Shown here: piece by piece, positions 8,188 through 12,891 of the stretch | How positions within the stretch are numbered: position 1 is the first letter of the stretch | Layout: the number at the start of each line of letters is the position of its first letter | Assembly (NCBI GenBank): GCA_028565715.1 | Contig: JAOXYC010179468.1 | Span: forward strand, 1 to 12,891 | Length of the DNA: 12,891 nucleotides | Direction of reading: 5' to 3' | Origin: Phoronis pallida | Taxonomy: Eukaryota; Phoronida; Phoronidae | The notes under the pieces: generated by a model | The model's input: only the letters and a program-made list of their open reading frames with translations | The model's database searches: none | Told to the model about the DNA's origin: nothing | Made by a program: the position numbers and the translations under genes

Positions 8188-8250
8188 CAGATATTTGACC
8201 CTTCACTGGTTAAACAAAGAATACATTGTGTAGTCCATATAAACCACAGC

Positions 8251-8511
8251 CTACTGGTACATGGCGTATGATTGATATCCAGTAAAGTCCGTTGCTGCCG
8301 GTGCACCACATCCTGTAAACTCCACAGGTGGCGCTCCTGCTGGGTACGTTGGTGCATCTTTAATAGTGGCTGGGTAACCTTCGGTTCCGGGGTAACCCCT
8401 GTCTTGTGCGAATGATCGGTCTTTTGGGTAAGCGTATGATGGATGGCCTGTGTACATGGAGGGTACAACACCTGGTTTGGCCTCGGGTGGGATTTCGATG
8501 GCACCATAACC
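8251..8511 (-). CDS. DUF4476-like gene terminal exon: Tyr/Pro-rich tail
   Basis: Acceptor ATCTTGCAG, stop TAG at 8253-8251. Eighty-six codons start GYGAIEIPPEAKPGV and end TDFTGYQSYAMYQ. Short degenerate repeats recur: SYAYP, RGYPG, EGYPA, PTYPAG, FTGCGA, FTGYQ. The Y-P-A/G spacing suggests a disordered, possibly phase-separating or adaptor-binding tail. That role is inference. GC content is well above the flanking introns, supporting coding status. Confidence 0.86.
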   Translation of the reverse strand, partial: GYGAIEIPPEAKPGVVPSMYTGHPSYAYPKDRSFAQDRGYPGTEGYPATIKDAPTYPAGAPPVEFTGCGAPAATDFTGYQSYAMYQ

Positions 8512-11500
8512 CTGCAAGATGAAATCAATGAAAATTATTTTCTTTACAATCTTTTTGATACGAATCACGTGTTATTGAAATTAGAATTACAATGCAATTT
8601 AAAAATAATTCCTCTAGACAAAATAAAATCAAGCTAATTCAAAATTATTTAAAAGAACAACAGTAGAGTCAGCCGTCAAGGCAGCAAAGGGCCATCTTAT
8701 GACCAAATGGGTGTATAAACTATATATGTCTTACCGGTATTTTTAATCTTTGTTCTGGAACTGTTCCATATAAATGGGGCACCATCGGTCGTGCTTGTGT
8801 GTAGAGACCCCCTAGTGCTGCGTAACCTTGGTGACCACCTGCAGGTGTCAGGTCAGCAACATCTGAACGGACCTACAATTTAAAGAATCATATTTTTAGA
8901 ATACAAAGTTTGACGTTCAGCAGGTTGCTTAAAATTAAAATCAAACTAGAAAAAAATATCGAGTTTAAGAATAGATTACTTCACATTGGATAATTATCAT
9001 CATGGTAAGAATTCTTCAATTAAATCCAAATATCTAGTTGAAAAAAAATATGTTTTAAAGTTTGGTTGTAATATTTTGAAGGTTTTTAAGGAATTAAAAA
9101 AGAAATGAAAAGTTCATCATCTCTCGGTTGCACACATATGTATATGTTTTCACACTTTATAACATTATACATACCGTGCCTAAAATATTAAGTGCTTTTC
9201 TTTTATCATCTTCATATGGAAATGCACTGAGAATAAACTCCTGACCAAGTCTCATTTGACAGTCGGTGAGTGCCCTAGAAGCAAAAAACATAATTAAGTT
9301 TCCTATTGTGTTATTATTTGAATTCAAATAAGAAACAGATGAATTAAAAATTAACCAATGCTTACAAATAATTGAAGATGTACCATGTGTCTTTTGTCTT
9401 TTTAATCAAGACGAGTAGAATAACTTTTTAAATTATTCAGAATTGGAAGCACATTTTAAGTTTTTTTGTTTATGAGCTAAAACATAATTCTTAATGTAGG
9501 TTATTTATTCCAATCCTCCAAACATTCCTCAAAGACAGTAAATCAATTGCTTGTTAATTTACTTCAATGTTTTTTGAAAATAAAGTCAAATTGTTTTAAC
9601 AGATTTGATTATTTAATATGTTAGAAACCTTGGAATAAAATCACATTTTTACCTTTTTAAACAGTCTAAAATAATAAGTTTGTCGTTGTGTACACTGGCA
9701 GCCCCTAATATGCTTCTTGCATCTGAACACGACATGCGTACTAGGCGCTGAAATAAATTGAACTTTAATTAATTATATCCTAAACCAAAACATTTAAAAA
9801 GCCGTGTAGCATAATGAACATTTTGTTTTTGAAGTTTTTCATTTCACAATTTCCACACTTAATATAGTGGTTTTTGAACTAGTCTAGGAAACTAAAAAAT
9901 TGAACAAGGCTTGCCATTGATTGAAATAATTGAGTAATTGTGATTTTTAAATTAATATTAGAATGTTCTAAATTTCAAATAAATATATCATATAAATTCT
10001 AATTTAAATGTTAGGAATTTTATGTCAAAACACATGTGTATCTATTACAATGAAATGATTTGATTCGTTTACAAAAAAATAAATAATCAAGGCTGTATGG
10101 GAAATGAAACGCCTTAGTGAAAAGACAGAAAAATTCAGATTGGGTCCAAATTGTTCTATCTTTTTCATATTAATGAAATCCATATATCTAGACAAGACAC
10201 ATGAATTTCATTACATACATGTGTTTAATTATTAAAAATTAAATATTGATGATGGATTGACATTCTGCAATAACAGTAATCCTACATATTATTGCCAACA
10301 AAGTAGAATGGTGTATATTGGGAGACTCACCGGTTCCATGACTTGCATCGCTCTGACTTTATGTGATGGGGATGCAAAAGCATATAACACACGTGTGACC
10401 TAGAAAAAAGGCAAAACATTTCAAAATTTAAATAATTGGATGATAGATGAATCTGTTTATTCATTTTTGAAAATACCAATTAATCCAGTTAGAAGAGTTC
10501 ATATGTAAAAATATATTAATCTGACTCCATGAAATCGACTCCATTGCCAAATATCAATCTAAATCGTATTGAAAATATTAACTTACCTGGTCTGCATTGA
10601 ATTGACTCTTACTCCTAAATAAAATTTCAATTTTTGACTCAGGTGAACCAGTTTCCTGAAATAGAAATTAAAATTATTTTTTAAAATGGAACATTATAAT
10701 TTTTGAATGAATGAAACATGAATCATTGACTATCGTATTGCAAATTCTTGGTAACAATCACAATAAAAGTATAACAACTTCATATCAATTTATCGAATTA
10801 TCTGGGTTGCATAAGAAAGAACTGAGTATGAGAGAAGTACACGCAAACCCGCTCAACTCATTGTCTTAAATATTAAGTTGTCTTCTCAAATAAGTTCATG
10901 TGGGGCAACCGCACGAGGGTGGATAGGTCACCTCTGCTCTCACATCCCCGAGGGGTTGGAAAATTATAGAAATTATACGGCCATGGTAGGCAAACGCCCT
11001 CTATTGAGTTTTGCCTGTTAGTGAGATTAACAATTAAGTTTAATCACGCAAGCCCTCTTAAAAAATAAGTCATCATCTTTCATAGTGTCCTGAATGTGAT
11101 GAGTTAAGCGATGAAACATGTACAGGGAATTTGGTTAACCGTAAAGCGTAAAGCAAAGGGTTTGATCTAGGGTAACTGTGAGTAATTCCGAGGCATGTGG
11201 TAATTCCCAGGTATACCTTCAGTTCTACATCTTCTAGAAGTTCTTGTATAAAATCAATACTGCAGGTTCTTGACCCATAACAAAATTGTTTGAATGCACT
11301 ATAGAAACAAAGTAACCGCGCGCGACTTCCACGTGAAAAACGCTAACTTTTAAAAAGTAGGTCAAATTAGCGATATTTCCCACGAATTTGAGACTACCTC
11401 GTTACTTTTTGCCTGAATTCAACTAATTTTGCAAAATCTGTCTTCTGTTTGAATGAATAAGGTGTCGGAAATGCTAAATTTGATAAAGGTAAGAAATTCA

Positions 11501-12067
11501 AGTCTTTTCAAGCTTTATGTTATTTTTTATTGAAGTTTTAAATCAGATACCTCGGAATTACCAACACTCTTTCAAATCGTAGTGGGTCTCGTTAAAACGA
11601 TCGTACCTATGAAATCTAACGGTCAATTTTCAAAAAAGATATACTCATATAATCATGAGTAAAATATGCAGTGATACATGTAGAACTTACTGACAAAGGT
11701 AAGGCCCGTTTTTTCCACAGACGCCAAAACGTTGCTAAAATACCACGGAATAGCTCGCACTAACCCTAGCATCTTGGCCACACTCAGTCACAATTTAGTC
11801 ACAAATTCCAAAAACACCACACTGATTAAGAGTATTGAACTATTGAAATGGAACAGAATCACATCTTTTGATACGATTTTCACCGTTCATTGACGATTAT
11901 GACATGCAAGTGAACCCATGCAGAAATTCTTATTTTGTAAATATCTATTCCAGTTTCCTGCTTGTGTTTACAAATTTTACTCATGGAAAACAACATCTGA
12001 TTAATTTGTTTTGATCACAAACCTGGTTTATCCTTGCCATCAACGTTTCGAAGCTGTTATCCATCAT
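8251..12067 (-). CDS. DUF4476-like helical-repeat protein with Tyr/Pro/Gly-rich tail, complete, seven exons
   Basis: Read on the - strand, the exons are 12067-12023, 10655-10587, 10399-10331, 9747-9653, 9274-9175, 8872-8735 and 8511-8251. All introns are GT-AG and the frame is continuous, giving 258 residues and a TAG stop. Residues 1-126 show a periodic pattern of short helical units: SFETLMARI, SKIEILF, FNADQVTRVLYAF, HKVRAM, CSDARSILGAASV, DKLIILDCL, EFILSAFPYEDDKRKAL. This resembles DUF4476 (PF14771), where a Q-V-x-x-I/L-L-x-x-F unit and an F-x-x-D-x-K unit recur. That assignment is from memory of the pattern. Residues 127-258 are rich in Tyr, Pro, Gly and Ala and probably disordered. There is no signal peptide from the preferred start. 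The function is not recognised. The gene is convergent with KSR. Confidence 0.82.
8735..8872 (-). CDS. DUF4476-like gene exon 6: start of low-complexity tail
   Basis: Acceptor ATTGTAG, donor CCG/GTAAGA, phase 0 at both ends, 46 codons. It starts VRSDVADLTPAGGHQGYAAL and continues through GLYTQARPMVPHLYG. Helical periodicity is lost and Gly, Tyr, Pro and Ala dominate, pointing to a disordered linker. Confidence 0.82.
8873..9174 (-). other. Intron 5 of DUF4476-like gene
   Basis: AT-rich, 302 bases. Nothing beyond splice signals seen. Confidence 0.6.
9175..9274 (-). CDS. DUF4476-like gene exon 5
   Basis: Acceptor TTGCTTCTAG, donor ACG/GTATGT. One base completes Arg, then 33 codons encode ALTDCQMRLGQEFILSAF, PYEDDKRKAL and NILGT. 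The FILSAFPYEDDKRKAL segment is the clearest DUF4476-like unit (I-L-x-x-F-x-x-D-x-K-x-x-A-L). It is the last helical unit before the low-complexity tail. Confidence 0.84.
9275..9652 (-). other. Intron 4 of DUF4476-like gene
   Basis: AT-rich, 378 bases. Nothing beyond splice signals seen. Confidence 0.6.
9653..9747 (-). CDS. DUF4476-like gene exon 4
   Basis: Acceptor AATTTATTTCAG, donor AAAAAG/GTAAAA. It encodes RLVRMSCSDARSILGAASV, then HNDKLIILDCLK, ending with AG of a split Arg codon. It repeats the same helical unit (S-x-x-x-A-x-x-I-L then D-K-x-x-x-L). Confidence 0.84.
9748..10330 (-). other. Intron 3 of DUF4476-like gene
   Basis: AT-rich, 583 bases. Nothing beyond splice signals seen. 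Confidence 0.6.
10331..10399 (-). CDS. DUF4476-like gene exon 3
   Basis: Acceptor TTTTTTCTAG, donor CCG/GTGAGT, phase 0 at both ends, 23 codons. It encodes VTRVLYAFASPSHKVRAM then QVMEP. With the preceding NADQ it forms the QVxxxLxxF...K helix-turn-helix unit typical of the DUF4476 pattern. Confidence 0.84.
10587..10655 (-). CDS. DUF4476-like gene exon 2
   Basis: Acceptor TTCTATTTCAG, donor CAG/GTAAGT, phase 0 at both ends, 23 codons. It reads ETGSPESKIEILFRSKSQF then NADQ. The S-x-x-K-I-x-x-L unit and the start of F-x-x-x-Q-V fit the repeated helical pattern and continue directly into exon 3. Confidence 0.82.
10851..11117. repeat. Probable dispersed repeat in intron 1
   Basis: The left end GCTCAACTCA (10851-10860) is nearly the inverse of TGAGTTAAGC (11100-11109). 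The right end shares a 22-base block (21 identical) with 5842-5863 in the KSR 3' flank. The interior is richer in G+C than the intron around it (for example CATCCCCGAGGGG), suggesting inserted sequence. Confidence 0.45.
11182..11561. repeat. 12-bp perfect inverted pair flanking about 360 bp
   Basis: GTAATTCCGAGG (11182-11193) is exactly inverted at 11550-11561. A second near copy, GTAATTCCCAGGTAT, follows the left one 19 bases on and matches the extended right end. This may mark the ends of a small decayed element. Confidence 0.4.
11691..11772 (-). other. Exon-like ORF with ATG and perfect donor, intron 1
   Basis: On the - strand an ATG with A at -3 opens 27 codons (MLGLVRAIPWYFSNVLASVE then KTGLTFV), followed by GTAAGT after one extra base. 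G+C is higher than in the flanks. The phase does not fit exon 2 of the host gene: splicing there would hit a stop quickly. It could start a nested gene or an alternative 5' exon, or be chance. The product is not recognised. Confidence 0.3.
12023..12067 (-). CDS. DUF4476-like gene exon 1 (start)
   Basis: Encodes MMDNSFETLMARINQ, followed by donor CAG/GTTTGT. Two adjacent ATGs (12067 and 12064) have G or A at -3 and either can initiate. The frame stays open upstream to an ATG at 12196, which would add 43 residues with a hydrophobic stretch. The short start is preferred because SFETLMARI already begins the repeat domain. The next 5' codons also look like leader sequence. Confidence 0.72.
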
Positions 12068-12420
12068 GGCCACTCGTGTCATTGTGCTAGCAGTGTATAA
12101 AACTACCCGGCAAAACAAAACAAAAAGTAAGAAAAGAGTGCACTTTGCTTGCTTGGCAACGGGAAAATACCGGATACGGAAGTTCGTAACCGGCAATCAA
12201 ATAAGTTCGAATAAAGACTTGTCGATGTTGAAAATTGTAAATTTGGTCAGAGTTGGTTAAAATATTTGCCAATTTATCCTCAAATAGTCCACTTTATAAG
12301 CTTTTAGAGCAAAAAGTTCTAAAAGCACGATGTAACGGAGTTGTTAAAAAAACATACTAACCGCAGTGCGCTCTATCGACAAATGGCCGAACTAATGGAA
12401 ACACATTAACGAAACGCGTT
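12068..12420 (-). promoter_or_regulatory. Presumptive 5' leader and promoter region of the DUF4476-like gene
   Basis: The sequence upstream of the start is richer in CpG than the introns (for example around 12160-12200 and 12360-12430). It includes ACTTCCGTATCCGG on the - strand, which contains an ETS-like GGAAGT core. No TATA box is evident. The transcription start cannot be fixed. The assignment rests on position. Confidence 0.3.
12300..12326. repeat. Short hairpin
   Basis: GCTTTTAGA (12300-12308) pairs with TCTAAAAGC (12318-12326). One G-T and one C-G pair extend the stem to 11 bp around a five-base A loop. No poly-T tract follows. The role is unknown. Confidence 0.4.
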
Positions 12421-12891
12421 TTCAGTTGCGGGGCTTTCATGTTGTAAATTGCATGTTCTGAATTACGATTTTTGAAAAACTAGCACCAAGTGTCCACTTT
12501 TGAGAAAAAAATGTGCATCGTAAACAAAATGTAATTTTTTGATTTTTCTGGTTATTTTCTGTCAAACATATTGACGGCTCTTTGCCCTACCTAAATAAAT
12601 TGTTTTGAGAATTTACCATATTATAATATATTAAGTCTCTGTTGTAACCATTTAAAATTCTTTTTTTTTAAATAATTCTGTAGTTTTTGGAAAAATCAAA
12701 TATAAAATAAGCCAATCTTTTTCAATAAGACTACACAGAAATGTGAACTTGAGTGATGATGTCATTACAGGCTTAACAATGTACATTCCGACCCCCTAAA
12801 GGGGTACATATTTATCGATTGGCCATAAAACTAATTTATTCCACAAATAGCGATGTGAACGTGCCCCTGCAGTCAAAGAGATAATTATGTT
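12421..12891. other. Right flank, no gene seen
   Basis: AT-rich intergenic sequence with only a short CCCCTAAAGGGG palindrome near 12793-12804. No exon or RNA gene is visible on either strand. Confidence 0.5.

Larger units (their letters stand above)
10656..12022 (-). other. Long intron 1 of DUF4476-like gene, with repeats and exon-like stretches
   Basis: 1367 bases. It holds a repeat-like, locally GC-richer block at about 10851-11117, an inverted pair GTAATTCCGAGG (11182-11193) / CCTCGGAATTAC (11550-11561), and a CpG-containing patch with CACGTG near 11320-11335. Two exon-like open stretches on the gene's own strand lie at 11298-11217 and 11772-11691. Their status is open. Confidence 0.5.

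Noticed and set aside
8187-8528. 113-codon - strand ORF overlapping the terminal exon in another frame
   Set aside because: It is a shadow of the 8511-8251 exon. The in-frame partner that joins upstream exons ends in GYQSYAMYQ and has coherent composition.
12066-12272. 64-codon + and 61-codon - ORFs near the right gene's start
   Set aside because: They overlap the 5' region of the DUF4476-like gene in other frames and have no domain or splice continuity.
1-12891. CRISPR array, bacterial operon, defence system or viral genes
   Set aside because: No regularly spaced repeats, no contiguous long ORFs and no viral domains. Clear spliced animal genes occupy the window.

Overview
The window is animal nuclear DNA. 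It is AT-rich, its genes are split into many short exons with canonical GT-AG introns of a few hundred bases, and it carries a tRNA-derived SINE and several foldback (MITE-like) repeats. It has no operons, ribosome binding sites or CRISPR. The best-preserved protein is a KSR (kinase suppressor of Ras) that keeps the invertebrate-type beta3 lysine and C-terminus. This fits an invertebrate such as a mollusc, another lophotrochozoan or a basal deuterostome, but the sequence does not settle the phylum.

Left half, + strand (667-4852): the last nine coding exons of a KSR gene, whose 5' part lies outside the window. Every junction keeps frame, giving 378 residues: a short low-complexity linker, the whole pseudokinase/kinase domain, and a conserved tail ending in a 14-3-3-type motif. 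KSR is the scaffold that brings RAF, MEK and ERK together downstream of Ras. Intron 8 (4205-4699) holds a tRNA-derived SINE in antisense orientation, whose tail abuts the upstream splice donor.

Middle (4853-8250): 3' flank/UTR of KSR and the space between two convergent genes. No convincing gene is visible. It holds a 49-bp-arm inverted repeat (6640-6763) and a 249-bp MITE-like element with about 113-bp inverted arms bounded by TTAA (7682-7930).

Right half, - strand (12067 down to 8251): a complete seven-exon gene for a 258-residue protein. The first half has short helical repeats resembling DUF4476 and the second half is a Tyr/Pro/Gly/Ala-rich disordered tail. The two genes are tail-to-tail. 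The first intron of the second gene is long (1367 bp) and contains repeats plus two exon-like open stretches on the same strand.

Right end (12068-12891): presumptive 5' flank and promoter of the second gene, with no other gene seen. No new multi-gene system is evident. The most interesting points are a four-codon gap at the KSR alpha-E helix, the SINE at a splice donor, the foldback elements, the DUF4476-like gene with its unusual tail, and the exon-like segments in its first intron.
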